Source: FEN-680 sp036845225
GTDB taxonomy: Bacteria; Actinomycetota; Geothermincolia; Fen-727; Anoxymicrobiaceae
NCBI GenBank assembly: GCA_036845225.1
Contig: DAIUEJ010000015.1
Span: 1-58,836, forward strand
Direction: 5' to 3'
DNA length: 58,836 nt
In this document: positions 25,119-34,417 of the stretch, piece by piece
How the letters are laid out: each line of letters starts with the position of its first letter
Numbering within the stretch: the stretch's first letter is position 1
The notes under the pieces: model-generated
What the model saw: the letters and a program-made list of their open reading frames with translations, nothing else
Told to the model about the DNA's origin: nothing
The model's database searches: none
Program-made: the position numbers and the translations under genes

Positions 25119-26264
25119 TTATCTGTTCCTCAGGAACGGCGGGATGGTTATGTCCTCTTCCTCGAAGATAGTCTTGCTCGGTCGCTCCCGCTCACGCTCT
25201 CCCCTGGAGGGGCGCTCGCGCTCCGATGTGCGCGAGAGCTCGCGGTCCATCTCGTCTTCGGCCTCGACCCGGCGCCTGCTGGCCGCCGTCCCCGCCGGCC
25301 TGGCGAACCCGAGCCTTCCGAGCTCGATACCGGAGGCGATGACCGTCACCTTGATCTTGTCCGAGAGTGCGGGGTCGATGATGACGCCGAATATCTCCTC
25401 GGAGTCGGGGTCGCACGCGCCCCTGATGATCTCGGCGGCATCGCGCGCCTCCTGCAGGCTCATGTCGGCGCCGCCGGTGACGTTGACGATGACGCCCTGC
25501 GCGCCATCGATGGACGACTCGAGCAGTGGGCTCGACACGGCGTTCTCGGCCGCCTTGATCGCGCGGTCCTCGCCGCTCGCGTCTCCAACGCCCAGCAGCG
25601 CTGAGCCGGGGATCGACAGGATCTTCTTGACGTCGGCGAAGTCGAGGTTGATCAAGCCCGGGATGTTGATGAGGTCGGTGATGCCCTGGACGCCGTAGCG
25701 CAGGACCTCGTCAGCCTTCTTGAAAGCCTCTTCGATGCTTATCCGCGAATCGGTGAGTTCAAAGAGCTTGTCGTTAGGGATTATGATGAGGGTGTCCACT
25801 TTATCCTGCAGCGTCTCGACGCCCTCTTCCGCCTGCCTGCGCCGGTGCGAGCCTTCGAAGTCGAACGGCTTCGTCACGACACCTATGGTGAGCGCGCCCA
25901 GCTCCCTGGCCAGGTCGGCTACCACGGGCGCGGCGCCGGTGCCGGTGCCGCCTCCTTCACCAGCGGTGATGAAGACCATGTCGCTGCCCTTGAGGGCTTC
26001 CTTGATCTCGTCGCGGTGCTCCTCCGCGGACTCGCGCCCGATGTCGGGCTGGTTACCCGTGCCGAGGAAGTGGGTCAGCTCTTCACCGATGCTGATCTTC
26101 ACGTCCGCGTCACAGGCAAGCAGGTCCTGCGCGTCAGTGTTGACAGCGATGAAGTCCACGCCGGTCATACCGTCTCTGATCATACGGTTGATAGCGTTGT
26201 TGCCGCCGCCGCCTACACCCACGACCTTGATCACCGCGAAAAACTGCTTAAGGTCTTCTGGCAT
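25119..26264 (-). CDS. ftsZ: Cell division protein FtsZ, copy 2 (proximal)
   Basis: 381 residues. GTPase signature EGGGTGTGAAP at 103-113, T7 loop NLDFAD at 206-211, and a longer Arg/Glu/Ser-rich linker (about 320-368) before the C-terminal peptide ITIPPFLRNR. It looks the more canonical of the two. ATG 26264 has AAGGA seven bases upstream; the longer reading frame extends into the promoter zone. It is followed by a hairpin and then ftsZ copy 1. The last residues FLRNR are the same in both copies, suggesting a shared binding partner for the tail. Confidence 0.95.
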   Translation of the reverse strand: MPEDLKQFFAVIKVVGVGGGGNNAINRMIRDGMTGVDFIAVNTDAQDLLACDADVKISIGEELTHFLGTGNQPDIGRESAEEHRDEIKEALKGSDMVFITAGEGGGTGTGAAPVVADLARELGALTIGVVTKPFDFEGSHRRRQAEEGVETLQDKVDTLIIIPNDKLFELTDSRISIEEAFKKADEVLRYGVQGITDLINIPGLINLDFADVKKILSIPGSALLGVGDASGEDRAIKAAENAVSSPLLESSIDGAQGVIVNVTGGADMSLQEARDAAEIIRGACDPDSEEIFGVIIDPALSDKIKVTVIASGIELGRLGFARPAGTAASRRRVEAEDEMDRELSRTSERERPSRGERERERPSKTIFEEEDITIPPFLRNR

Positions 26265-26384
26265 GACTGCTTCCTTTCCCCTGCCCGACGGGCACCGCGC
26301 CCCTGGCCTCACCCGGTGGCGCGAAAGCCGCTCGCGCGGCTTCTCGTTTTCTCCCGCTCCAGTTAGAACGATTGAGTGAGAGTT

Positions 26385-26470
26385 ATTCTAACAGATAATC
26401 ACTGTTTACTACAGATATATCTTAACCTTAGTTTAGGCTTTAGTATAATGTCTGCTTTTTTGACGCGCAA
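26385..26470 (-). promoter_or_regulatory. AT-rich promoter region of ftsZ copy 2
   Basis: The 218-bp gap between ftsQ and ftsZ2 is markedly AT-rich. One promoter reads TTGCGC (26470-26465), 17 bp, TATACT (26447-26442). A second candidate is the extended -10 TGTTAGAAT (26393-26385). ACAGATA occurs twice, about 20 bp apart. ftsZ2 thus seems to have its own promoters apart from the dcw readthrough. Confidence 0.5.
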
Positions 26471-26482
26471 GTGGCGCACGCG

Positions 26483-27259
26483 TCAGATGGGTTTCACCAC
26501 TGGCGAGTCGGGTACCCTGAGGTCGATATAAGCGATCTTCCGCCTGTTGTTCTTCACGTCCACGATGATAGCTTCCAGCACGTCGTTCTTCGCGCTGAAG
26601 CCGCTCGCCGCACCGTAGACGACGTTGAACCCCAGGCTCGTGATGAACACCGGCCCGCGGCTGTCGAAAGGGTTGCCCAGCAACATGAGGCCCCGCACCG
26701 ACTGCGGCATCGAATTGATCACGCTTAGGCAACCAAGCACTTTGCCGTCCGTCACCCTGGTGCCGATCGCCGGCGGTTTGATGTCGCCGCCGTGAACGCG
26801 CGTCAGCTCTTTGAACTGGTCGTTCGCCGCCTGTGCTATCACGAATCCGTCGCCGTCCACCAGGAAGCCTGTCCCGCCGCAATCGAGCACCGCCACAGGC
26901 GTGCGTTCCACCACCCGGATATTGACGGTGTGCAGCAGGTGGCGCTGCACCTGCGCGTCCCGCACCCAGGGACTGCTCTCGAGGCTGCGCGCGACCTTGC
27001 CCACCGGCAGGGTGACCAGGTTGGCGTAGGAGCCCATGCCACCGAGTTGTTTGAGGTTGTCCGCCTGAAGGTATTTATTGCCGGTGAAATTGACCTGGCG
27101 TATCTGGCAGACTCCGGTGAAGTATGCCAGCCCGGCGGCAAGACCGGCCGCGAGGACTACCAGGACTATCAGAAGGACCAGGGCGCGCTTGAGGAGACGC
27201 CCGGCGTTGGGAAGCCTCGGGCGGTGGCTGGAGTCAGGCAATCTCTTCAGACGCTTCAA
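26483..27259 (-). CDS. ftsQ: Cell division protein FtsQ/DivIB
   Basis: Bitopic divisome protein. 258 residues: basic cytoplasmic tail (1-24), one membrane helix (about 25-47), POTRA domain (RQVNFTGNKYLQ onward, about 53-122), then the beta domain. It links the FtsL/FtsI complex to the ring. TTG start, a few bases after the ddl stop. Last of the coupled dcw genes before the ftsZ pair; ftsA is absent, as in Actinobacteria. Confidence 0.9.
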   Translation of the reverse strand: MKRLKRLPDSSHRPRLPNAGRLLKRALVLLIVLVVLAAGLAAGLAYFTGVCQIRQVNFTGNKYLQADNLKQLGGMGSYANLVTLPVGKVARSLESSPWVRDAQVQRHLLHTVNIRVVERTPVAVLDCGGTGFLVDGDGFVIAQAANDQFKELTRVHGGDIKPPAIGTRVTDGKVLGCLSVINSMPQSVRGLMLLGNPFDSRGPVFITSLGFNVVYGAASGFSAKNDVLEAIIVDVKNNRRKIAYIDLRVPDSPVVKPI

Positions 27260-27265
27260 GCGCCA

Positions 27266-28207
27266 TCACCCCGCGAGGTCTGTCTTGAGCCGCGCGCAGT
27301 CCAGCACCATCGCCACTACCTCTTCGAAGCTCATGCCGGTGGCCTGGGCGGCCTTGGGCAGGAGGCTCGTTGCGGTCATCCCGGGGATGGTGTTCACCTC
27401 GAGGACGTACAGCTTTCCGGTGGATGCCTCCAGCATGAGATCGATCCTCGATATCCCCTCACAACAAAGCCGCTTGAACGATTCGAGGGCAATGCGCCCG
27501 GCGTCAGCGGCCACTTCGTCCTCGAGCTTCGCCGGGACTTCATAGTCGGTCATGCCCGGCTGGTACTTCGCTTCATAATCGTAGAAGCCCTGCCTCGGCT
27601 TGATCTCGAGTACCGGCAGTACGATCGGCTCGTTCCCGAGCACTCCCACAGTCAGCAGGCGGCCGTCGACGAAGCGTTCCACGAGCACTCGGCTGTCGCG
27701 CTGGAGCGCGTCGTCCAGCGCTGGCGCGAGCTGCTCCCGCGAGTCGACCTGCACCACGCCGATGCTGCTCCCTTCGTTGGCGGGCTTGACCATCACGGGA
27801 AACCCGAGGGCCTCCTCGATCTGGCGCAGGTCTTCACTTGCGTAGCCGCCCTGGATGACCATGTCCTCGATGAGCGGAAGCCCGTGCGCGCAGAGGACCT
27901 CCTTGGTGGTGACCTTGTCCATGGTCACCGCGCTGGCCATCACCCCGCACCCCGTGTAGGGGATCCTCATGATCTCGAGCAGCCCCTGGACGGTCCCGTC
28001 TTCGCCCCCCCTGCCGTGCAGCGCCATAAATGCGGCGTCGGGGTTCTCTCCTGCGAGCGCGGCCGGCAAGGTCCTGTCCACGTCGACCTCGACGACCTCG
28101 TGCCCCAGGTCGCGCAGGGCGCCCGCTATCGCGCGCCCGGTCTGAAGCGAGACCTCCCTCTCGGCGCTCATGCCTCCCATCAGGACAGCTACTTTCATCT
28201 GCCTCAT
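27266..28207 (-). CDS. ddl: D-alanine--D-alanine ligase
   Basis: ATP-grasp enzyme making the D-Ala-D-Ala end of the stem peptide. 313 residues with VLMGGMSAEREVSL at the N-terminus, HGRGGEDGTVQG, VKPANEGSSIGV (ATP-grasp) and VLEVNTIPGMT (metal-binding). ATG 28207 overlaps the murB stop as ATGA; ATG 28198, three codons on, is a possible alternative. ddl in the dcw cluster beside murB is a common arrangement. Confidence 0.95.
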   Translation of the reverse strand: MRQMKVAVLMGGMSAEREVSLQTGRAIAGALRDLGHEVVEVDVDRTLPAALAGENPDAAFMALHGRGGEDGTVQGLLEIMRIPYTGCGVMASAVTMDKVTTKEVLCAHGLPLIEDMVIQGGYASEDLRQIEEALGFPVMVKPANEGSSIGVVQVDSREQLAPALDDALQRDSRVLVERFVDGRLLTVGVLGNEPIVLPVLEIKPRQGFYDYEAKYQPGMTDYEVPAKLEDEVAADAGRIALESFKRLCCEGISRIDLMLEASTGKLYVLEVNTIPGMTATSLLPKAAQATGMSFEEVVAMVLDCARLKTDLAG

Positions 28208-29127
28208 CGCTCCTCTTTGAATCCGATCAGCCGCACCTCCGGCTTCAGGTCAATTCCAAAACGATCCTTCACTTCAGAAACCATCGTCTCCATCAACGCC
28301 CTGATGTCTGCTGCCTTCGCTCCGCCAACGTTAACAATGAAGTTCGCGTGCAGCGGCGAGACCGTGGCCGCCCCGATGGACTTACCCTTGAGCCCGCACG
28401 CGTCCAGCAGCCTGCCCGCCGAGTCTCCAGGCGGGTTCTTGAACACCGAGCCGGCTGTCGCCGCGCCGACAGGCTGGGTCGCTTCCCGTTTCGCGCGCGC
28501 CTCTTCCATCCTCGCCTTGATGGCACCGACCTCAGCGCGGTCCAGCTTGAAGCTGGCAGCAGTGACGATGTTATCCAGCGGCACCAGGGGTTCCCGGTAC
28601 GCGTCAGCGAAAGAGGTCAGCTTCTCTTCGTCTCCATCCACGTTCAGCACTTCGACCTCCCGGAGGACGCCGGCCGTGCTCCCGGTGCGAGTGGCGGCGT
28701 TTGTCATCACGGCGCCGCCCGCGGTCCCGGGTATGCCGAGCGCAAACTCCAGGCCCGAGAGAGACGCGCGCGCCGCGCCCTGCACGGCGGCCCCGAGAGA
28801 GGCGCCGGCCCCGGCTGACAGCACGTCGCCATCGATGTCGACGAGAGAGAGGCTGCCCTTCAGGCGCAGCACGGCGCCCGTGAATCCCCGGTCCGCCGCG
28901 AGCACATTGGAACCGTTGCCGAGTACCAGCGTCTCGACTCCCGCCTCCCGGACGCGCAGCAGAACATCTCGAAGGGCCTCGCGATTTTCCACCTGGATCA
29001 TGTAGCGCGCGGGGCCGCCCGTCTTCCAGGTGGTGAAGCCCGACAGGGGAACGTTCAGAGCGACCGAGCAGCCACTGATGCTGCACAGCGCGTCAGCGAT
29101 ATCAGGCGAGCTGGCGGTCACTTTCAA
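28204..29127 (-). CDS. murB: UDP-N-acetylmuramate dehydrogenase (UDP-N-acetylenolpyruvoylglucosamine reductase)
   Basis: FAD-dependent reduction forming UDP-MurNAc. 307 residues: TTWKTGGPARY and LGNGSNVL (FAD binding), GIPGTAGGAVMTNA, catalytic Ser in GSVFKNPPG, and HANFIVNVGGA. The usual Y-R-x-S proton-relay segment reads AYREPLV here, so that Ser is not conserved; the separate catalytic Ser is. TTG start at 29127 in a TTGA overlap with murC, or GTG two codons later. Confidence 0.94.
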   Translation of the reverse strand: MKVTASSPDIADALCSISGCSVALNVPLSGFTTWKTGGPARYMIQVENREALRDVLLRVREAGVETLVLGNGSNVLAADRGFTGAVLRLKGSLSLVDIDGDVLSAGAGASLGAAVQGAARASLSGLEFALGIPGTAGGAVMTNAATRTGSTAGVLREVEVLNVDGDEEKLTSFADAYREPLVPLDNIVTAASFKLDRAEVGAIKARMEEARAKREATQPVGAATAGSVFKNPPGDSAGRLLDACGLKGKSIGAATVSPLHANFIVNVGGAKAADIRALMETMVSEVKDRFGIDLKPEVRLIGFKEER

Positions 29128-30560
29128 CCCTCGCTGCGGGGCAGCATCTCAAGGATCTCTCGGGCGCAATCGGTTATGTCTCCGGCGCCCATTGTGATCA
29201 CGAGGTCGCCGGGCTCCAGCAGTCCGACTACCCCGCGGGCCAGCTCCGCGCGCGACTCCAGGTACACGACCTCCTTGGAAGGGTCGCACTCCTGGATGCT
29301 GTCCGCCACGAGCTTGCCGGTGACCCCTGGCTCCGGCTCTTCCCCCGCGGCGTAAACGTCGGTGACGACCACCAGTCCCGCGCCGCTGAAGCTCTCTCCG
29401 AACTGCCTGCCCAGCATCCTGGTCCGGGTATAGCGATGCGGCTGGAAGACCGCGACTATGCGGGATGGGGAAATATCGCTTGCCATGTCCAGCACGGCCT
29501 TGACCTCAGTAGGATGGTGCGCGTAATCGTCGACCACGACGACGCCCGCCCGCTCGCCCACCTGCTCGAACCTGCGCCGCACCCCGCGGCAGTCGGCGAT
29601 CCCCTCCAGGATACCGTCCACGGGGAACCCGAGGCGGTGGCCCACCGCGAACGCCGCCAGAGAGTTGTAGACGTTGTGCACGCCGGGCAGTTGCGTGGTG
29701 GCGTCGGCGAGCACCTCGCCGTCCAGAAGGGCCTCGAACCGGCTGCCGCCCGCTTCGCCGCTCGTCACCTCGAACCGGTAGTCGTTGTCGCGCAGCTCTC
29801 CATAGAAGGTCACGTCGCCGCCCGCGGCGCGGAACTCCTCGCCCGTGACGCGCGCCCTGGCGTCGTCGCCGCAGATGACTGCGAAGCCGTCGCGAGGAAG
29901 CACGTCCAGGAAATCGCGGAACACCCTTGCGGTGTGATCGAGGCTGTCGAAGTAATCGAGGTGGTCCCAGTCGATGTTGGTCAGGACCGCGACCTCGGGA
30001 CGAAGGTAGAGCAGGGAGCCGTCGCTCTCATCCGCCTCCGCCACCAGGAACTCGCCCGAGCCGTAGTGGGCGTTTCCACCGATTCCGTTAAGCTGTCCGC
30101 CCACGAGATAGGACGGGTCCGCGCCGCAGCCGATGAGCATGCAGGTTACGATCGCCGAGGTCGTGGTCTTGCCGTGGGTCCCCGCGACCGCGATGCCCCG
30201 GCGCGTCGCCATTATGGCCGCCAGCATCTCGGCCCTGGAGATCACCGGGATGCCGCGCCGCTCAGCCTCCAGTATCTCAGGGTTGTCCGACCTGATCGCC
30301 GAAGAGCGCACCACGACCTGACAGTCACCGACATTTTCGGCGCGGTGCCCGAGGCCGATCGCCGCCCCCAGCTCCCGCTGGCGCCTCACGTAAGACGATT
30401 CCTTGAGGTCGGAACCCTCGACGTGATAGCCCATCTGCAGGAGCACGACGGAGAGGGCGCTCATTCCTGCGCCTCCCGCGCCGACCAGGTGCATCTTCGC
30501 CCCGCGGGGAAAATCCTCCAGGCTTATGGTTCCGGGTTTTCTGGTGCGTCTTTCTTCCAT
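29124..30560 (-). CDS. murC: UDP-N-acetylmuramate--L-alanine ligase
   Basis: Adds L-Ala to UDP-MurNAc. 478 residues with the Rossmann start HLVGAGGAGMSAL at 24-36, ATP loop GTHGKTTTS at 127-135 and YAHHPTEVKA in the third domain. ATG start, 3 bp after murG. All Mur ligase domains are complete. Confidence 0.96.
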   Translation of the reverse strand: MEERRTRKPGTISLEDFPRGAKMHLVGAGGAGMSALSVVLLQMGYHVEGSDLKESSYVRRQRELGAAIGLGHRAENVGDCQVVVRSSAIRSDNPEILEAERRGIPVISRAEMLAAIMATRRGIAVAGTHGKTTTSAIVTCMLIGCGADPSYLVGGQLNGIGGNAHYGSGEFLVAEADESDGSLLYLRPEVAVLTNIDWDHLDYFDSLDHTARVFRDFLDVLPRDGFAVICGDDARARVTGEEFRAAGGDVTFYGELRDNDYRFEVTSGEAGGSRFEALLDGEVLADATTQLPGVHNVYNSLAAFAVGHRLGFPVDGILEGIADCRGVRRRFEQVGERAGVVVVDDYAHHPTEVKAVLDMASDISPSRIVAVFQPHRYTRTRMLGRQFGESFSGAGLVVVTDVYAAGEEPEPGVTGKLVADSIQECDPSKEVVYLESRAELARGVVGLLEPGDLVITMGAGDITDCAREILEMLPRSEG

Positions 30561-30563
30561 CTT

Positions 30564-31688
30564 CTATCTCAATTCTTCCAGCAGTTGCGCTATCCCTTTG
30601 GCGCCGCCCGGGCGCGCCACAGCGCCCGCCGCGCCTTTCATCTTCTCCAGAGTCGGCCCTTCCTCGATCACCCTGATGGCTTCCGCCATCCCGGCGTCCG
30701 CCGAGCCGCCCGCCTGGGTCACCACCTTGACCGCACCGGAGGCTTCGAGGGCCCTGGCGTTCTTCTCCTGGTGCCCGCCCGCGTACGGGAACGGCACCAG
30801 GACTGCCGGCAGCCCGACCGCCATCAGTTCGGCGATGGTCCCCGCCCCCGCCCTCGAGAGCGCGATGTCCGCCACGGCGTACGCCCGGTCCATCCGCTCG
30901 AGATAATCCACGGGCCTGTAGATGAGCGCGCCGCCGGCAAGGCTGTTCTCCGCGTCCTCGCGTTCCGCGAGATCGAAGTTCTTCCTGCCTGTCAGGTGCA
31001 GGAGCTGCAGTCCCTCGTTTCCGGCCAGTGCAGGCAACGCGCTCCAGACGGCAGCGTTAAGGGCTTCAGCGCCCTGGCTTCCGCCGAAGACCAGCAGCGT
31101 CCTTCTCTCCTTCTCCAGCCCGAACAGTTCGACGGCTTCGTTCCTCGCGCGCTCTCTTTGCGCCGCGTCAGCGATAGCCTCGATATCGGGCCTGACCGGA
31201 ACGCCCGTCACCACTTTGCGCGCGCGCTTCGGTAGCAGCGGAACGGTGCCTTCGTAGGCGAGCGCGATCGCGCGGGCGCAACGGCTGAAGAGCTTCGTCA
31301 CCAGCCCCGGCTCGTAGTTCATCTCGTGAAGGACGAGTGGTTTGCGGAGAGTGAGAGCCGCGAGGCAGGCGGGGGCCGAAGCGTACCCCCCGGTGCCGAG
31401 CACGCAGTCGGCGTCAAGCTGCTTGAGCATCCGCCGGCAGCGGAGTGAGGCGGCCAGGAACTTTAACGACGCCCTGAGGGCCCTGGCAAAGCCACGGCCT
31501 GCAACGCCCTCCACATCCAACCCTTCGAAAGGTATGCCCGCGTCGCGCGCCGCGGCAGCCTCCGGACCCGCCGAGGAGCCGATGAAGGTGACCGAAGCGT
31601 CGGGCTGGTGTTCGGTGACGTACTTCGCCACCGAGATGGCGGGATAGATGTGGCCTCCCGTGCCGCCACCGCTCACCACGAGCCGCAC
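30564..31688 (-). CDS. murG: Undecaprenyl-PP-MurNAc-pentapeptide GlcNAc transferase
   Basis: Converts lipid I to lipid II at the inner membrane face (GT28). 374 residues with GGGTGGHIYPA at the N-terminus, VLGTGGYASAP, FGGSQGA and the UDP-GlcNAc site with GAGTIAEL and PFPYAGGHQEKNA. GTG 31688 is chosen for GGAGG seven bases upstream; the longer frame overlaps ftsW. Confidence 0.95.
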   Translation of the reverse strand: MRLVVSGGGTGGHIYPAISVAKYVTEHQPDASVTFIGSSAGPEAAAARDAGIPFEGLDVEGVAGRGFARALRASLKFLAASLRCRRMLKQLDADCVLGTGGYASAPACLAALTLRKPLVLHEMNYEPGLVTKLFSRCARAIALAYEGTVPLLPKRARKVVTGVPVRPDIEAIADAAQRERARNEAVELFGLEKERRTLLVFGGSQGAEALNAAVWSALPALAGNEGLQLLHLTGRKNFDLAEREDAENSLAGGALIYRPVDYLERMDRAYAVADIALSRAGAGTIAELMAVGLPAVLVPFPYAGGHQEKNARALEASGAVKVVTQAGGSADAGMAEAIRVIEEGPTLEKMKGAAGAVARPGGAKGIAQLLEELR

Positions 31689-31692
31689 GCCC

Positions 31693-33018
31693 TCACCTCC
31701 GCGCCCGGCTCTGCGCTGCGATATTGAGGAGGATGCCGATGCAACCCATGCAGACACAGAGGCTGGACCCGCCGCTGGATACCAGTGGCAGGGGGACTCC
31801 AGTGATGGGCAGCAGTCCCGTCACGCCACCCATGTTGACCAGGGCCTGTATTACCACCAGTCCGGTTATGCCGGCGGCCAGTAGCCGTCCGAGCTCGTCG
31901 GGCGCGCTGCGCGCTATCCTGAAGCCGCCGTAGGTCAACAGCGCCAGGCAGCACACCACTGATATGGTGCCGGCGATGCCGAGCTCTTCGCCGATGATGG
32001 CGAAGATGAAATCGGTGTGAGCGTTGGGCAGGTAGAGGAACTTCTGCCTGCTCATGCCCAGCCCCAGGCCCTTGATGTTCCCGGAGCCCAGGGCGATATA
32101 GGACTGGATCACGTGATAGCCGTATCCCTTAGGGCTCTTCCAGGGGTTGATGAACGAGAAGAGCCTGGACCGCCTGTAGGGTTCTGAGAGCGCGAAGAAC
32201 AGGGCGACGGCGGCGCCGGTGGTCCCCAGGGCCAGCAGGTGAGCGGGCCTGGTCTCGGCGACTCCCAGCACGACCATGAGCGAGAAGCAGAGGACCAGGG
32301 TGCTCCCCAGGTCGGGCTGCGCCAGCATGAGGCCCGCGCCGATGAGGGTGACCAGTATCACGGGAAAGAAGAGTTGCGAGAACTTCTTTATCCTGTCGCC
32401 CTTGGTGGCGATGACATATGCGGCAAAGATTATTATCGCGAACTTGGCGATCTCGGTCGGCTGCAGGTTGAGGGGCCCGAGGACGATCCATCGCCTGGCG
32501 CCGTATGCCTCCCTGCCCAGGAAGAGGACGGCACCCAGCAGCGCAAAAGAGGCCAGCACTCCGGCCCAGGACAGTTTGCCCAGCTTGTGGTAGTCGAACT
32601 TCGCGAAGAAGACCATCAGGACAAGGCCGAACGCGGCCCACGCGAGCTGGAACAGGAACGTGCGGTAGCCGCCCACCTGCATGTCCGCCCCCACGACCGA
32701 GCCCGCTGAGAAGACCATCACAAGCCCAAGCAGCAGGAGCGCTATCGCAGGTATCAGTATCAGGTATGCCAGCGGGGTCCGGTTTATAAGGGTCCTCGGC
32801 TGCGGCCGTGAAGCGCGTTGCCTGGCGCTCGCCCTTCTCTGTGCTTCCCTGGAGCCGGCGTTGCCTGCCCTGGAAGTGCCCCGGGCCGGCGCCTTCGCGC
32901 CGGAGGACTTGCGCGGAGCCTCCCTGCCGGATGCAGGCTTTCCATGGGCTGGAACGGCGCGCGGACCAGTGCTCGAGCGCGGGGCCGGCCTCCTGGCCGC
33001 GCTAGGTGATGCCGCCAC
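31693..33018 (-). CDS. ftsW: SEDS peptidoglycan polymerase FtsW
   Basis: Septal glycan polymerase working with FtsI. 441 residues: a 75-residue Arg/Ala/Pro/Ser-rich cytoplasmic extension, then ten predicted membrane helices. SEDS motifs include PNAHTDFIFAIIGEELG and the C-terminal PLPLVSSGGSSL. GTG 33018 has GGAGG eight bases upstream; GTG 33027 is an alternative. The gene overlaps the murD 3' end by about 17 bp. The long basic N-terminus is reminiscent of actinobacterial FtsW proteins with extra cytoplasmic tails. Confidence 0.93.
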   Translation of the reverse strand: MAASPSAARRPAPRSSTGPRAVPAHGKPASGREAPRKSSGAKAPARGTSRAGNAGSREAQRRASARQRASRPQPRTLINRTPLAYLILIPAIALLLLGLVMVFSAGSVVGADMQVGGYRTFLFQLAWAAFGLVLMVFFAKFDYHKLGKLSWAGVLASFALLGAVLFLGREAYGARRWIVLGPLNLQPTEIAKFAIIIFAAYVIATKGDRIKKFSQLFFPVILVTLIGAGLMLAQPDLGSTLVLCFSLMVVLGVAETRPAHLLALGTTGAAVALFFALSEPYRRSRLFSFINPWKSPKGYGYHVIQSYIALGSGNIKGLGLGMSRQKFLYLPNAHTDFIFAIIGEELGIAGTISVVCCLALLTYGGFRIARSAPDELGRLLAAGITGLVVIQALVNMGGVTGLLPITGVPLPLVSSGGSSLCVCMGCIGILLNIAAQSRARR

Positions 33019-34417
33019 GAGAAACACCTCCCGCGAGCCTGTCGACAGCGGCCTTGAACGCCCGTCCCCTGTCCTGGTAGTCGGTGAACATGTCGAAAGA
33101 CGCGCACGCGGGCGTGAACAGCACCGCGGCGCCGCCGCCAGCCATCTCGAACGCCTTCGCGACTGAGTCGTCCATGTCGGCGGCTATGACCACGTGCCCG
33201 TTCGCGGCCCGGCCGCACTCATCCCGCAGTGAAGTTTCGATCTCACCAGCGCTCTCTCCGAGAAGGACTATGCCGCGGAGGCTGCCCTCGTCCAGCCTGG
33301 AGCAGAGGACGCCTGCGAGCTCCGTGAAGTCGAGCCCCTTGTTCCTGCCGCCGAGGATCGCGACGAACGGCGTATCGAACGAACAGACCGCGTGAATGGA
33401 AGCGTGGGGGTTCGTCGCCTTCGAATCGTTGAAGAACGCCACGCCTCCGACCTCTCCCGCAGGCTCGCACCGGTGCTCGAGGCCGCTGAAGCCGAGTGCG
33501 GCATCCCGCACTCTGCCGGCGTCTTCACCCAGCGCCAGCGCAGAGGCGGCGGCCGCCATCACGTTATCTACGTTGTGAGCACCCACCAGCTTGAGATCGG
33601 CGACGTCGAGAAGCCTGCATGGTGCCAGAGGCGGCCCGGTCACGATAGCGCCTTCTTCAACCCAGAGTGAAGCGCCGGCTACCTTTTCGCGGCTGAAGCC
33701 CGCGGCCGTCCCCGCGGCCCTGGAGGCAACCTCCCTGCAGAACGCGTCCTGCGCGTTGTAGATCAGGAAGTCGTCGCGCCGCATGTTCTCTATTATTCGC
33801 GCTTTCGCCCTCGCGTAGTCGCGCAGGTCCTCGTGCCAGTCGAAGTGGTCAGGCGCCAGGTTCAGCATCACTGAGACGCGCGCGCGGAAGCGCTCGATGT
33901 TCTGGAGCTGGAAGCTCGAGACCTCGCAGACAAGGATGTCGTCGATGCCGGCCTCTCCGTAGAGGCTCACGACAGGCGTACCGATGTTGCCGCACTCGAT
34001 CGCCCTGCGTTCCGGCCTGTCGAGCATGGCAGCGATGATATGCGTGGTGGTCGTCTTGCCGTTGGTGCCCGTGACCGCGACGATGGTGTTCTCGGACAGG
34101 AGACGGTAGCCGAGCTCGAGCTCGCTGATCACCCGGAGGCCTGCGGCGCGCGCCTTCTCCAGTACGGCGGCACGGTCCGGAACCCCCGGACTCGCGACCA
34201 CGAGGTCGAAGGACGCCAATTCGTCCGGCACCTCGAGGCCGAGCCGTACGTCCACGCCTGCTTCACGCAGTCCGGGAGCCGCTTCGGCGCGCGCGGGCTC
34301 CTCGGAGCTGTCGATCAGCACCGTGGAGGCGCCCAGCTCCAGGAGGACCCGGGCAGCCGCCTCGCCGCTCGAGCCGAGCCCGACGACCAGAACGCTCTTG
34401 CCCGCAAGATCGATCAT
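33002..34417 (-). CDS. murD: UDP-N-acetylmuramoyl-L-alanine--D-glutamate ligase
   Basis: Adds D-Glu. 471 residues with GLGSSGEAAARVLLELGA (UDP-binding domain), TGTNGKTTTT at 116-125, CEVSSFQLQNI, LAPDHFDWH and NDSKATNPHAS. ATG 34417 overlaps the mraY stop as ATGA. The 35-codon upstream extension of the open frame lies inside mraY and is not used. Confidence 0.96.
   Translation of the reverse strand: MIDLAGKSVLVVGLGSSGEAAARVLLELGASTVLIDSSEEPARAEAAPGLREAGVDVRLGLEVPDELASFDLVVASPGVPDRAAVLEKARAAGLRVISELELGYRLLSENTIVAVTGTNGKTTTTHIIAAMLDRPERRAIECGNIGTPVVSLYGEAGIDDILVCEVSSFQLQNIERFRARVSVMLNLAPDHFDWHEDLRDYARAKARIIENMRRDDFLIYNAQDAFCREVASRAAGTAAGFSREKVAGASLWVEEGAIVTGPPLAPCRLLDVADLKLVGAHNVDNVMAAAASALALGEDAGRVRDAALGFSGLEHRCEPAGEVGGVAFFNDSKATNPHASIHAVCSFDTPFVAILGGRNKGLDFTELAGVLCSRLDEGSLRGIVLLGESAGEIETSLRDECGRAANGHVVIAADMDDSVAKAFEMAGGGAAVLFTPACASFDMFTDYQDRGRAFKAAVDRLAGGVSRGGIT

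Noticed and set aside
26792..29005. 737-codon plus-strand frame over ftsQ/ddl/murB
   Set aside because: Antisense shadow of recognisable genes, with no domain pattern.
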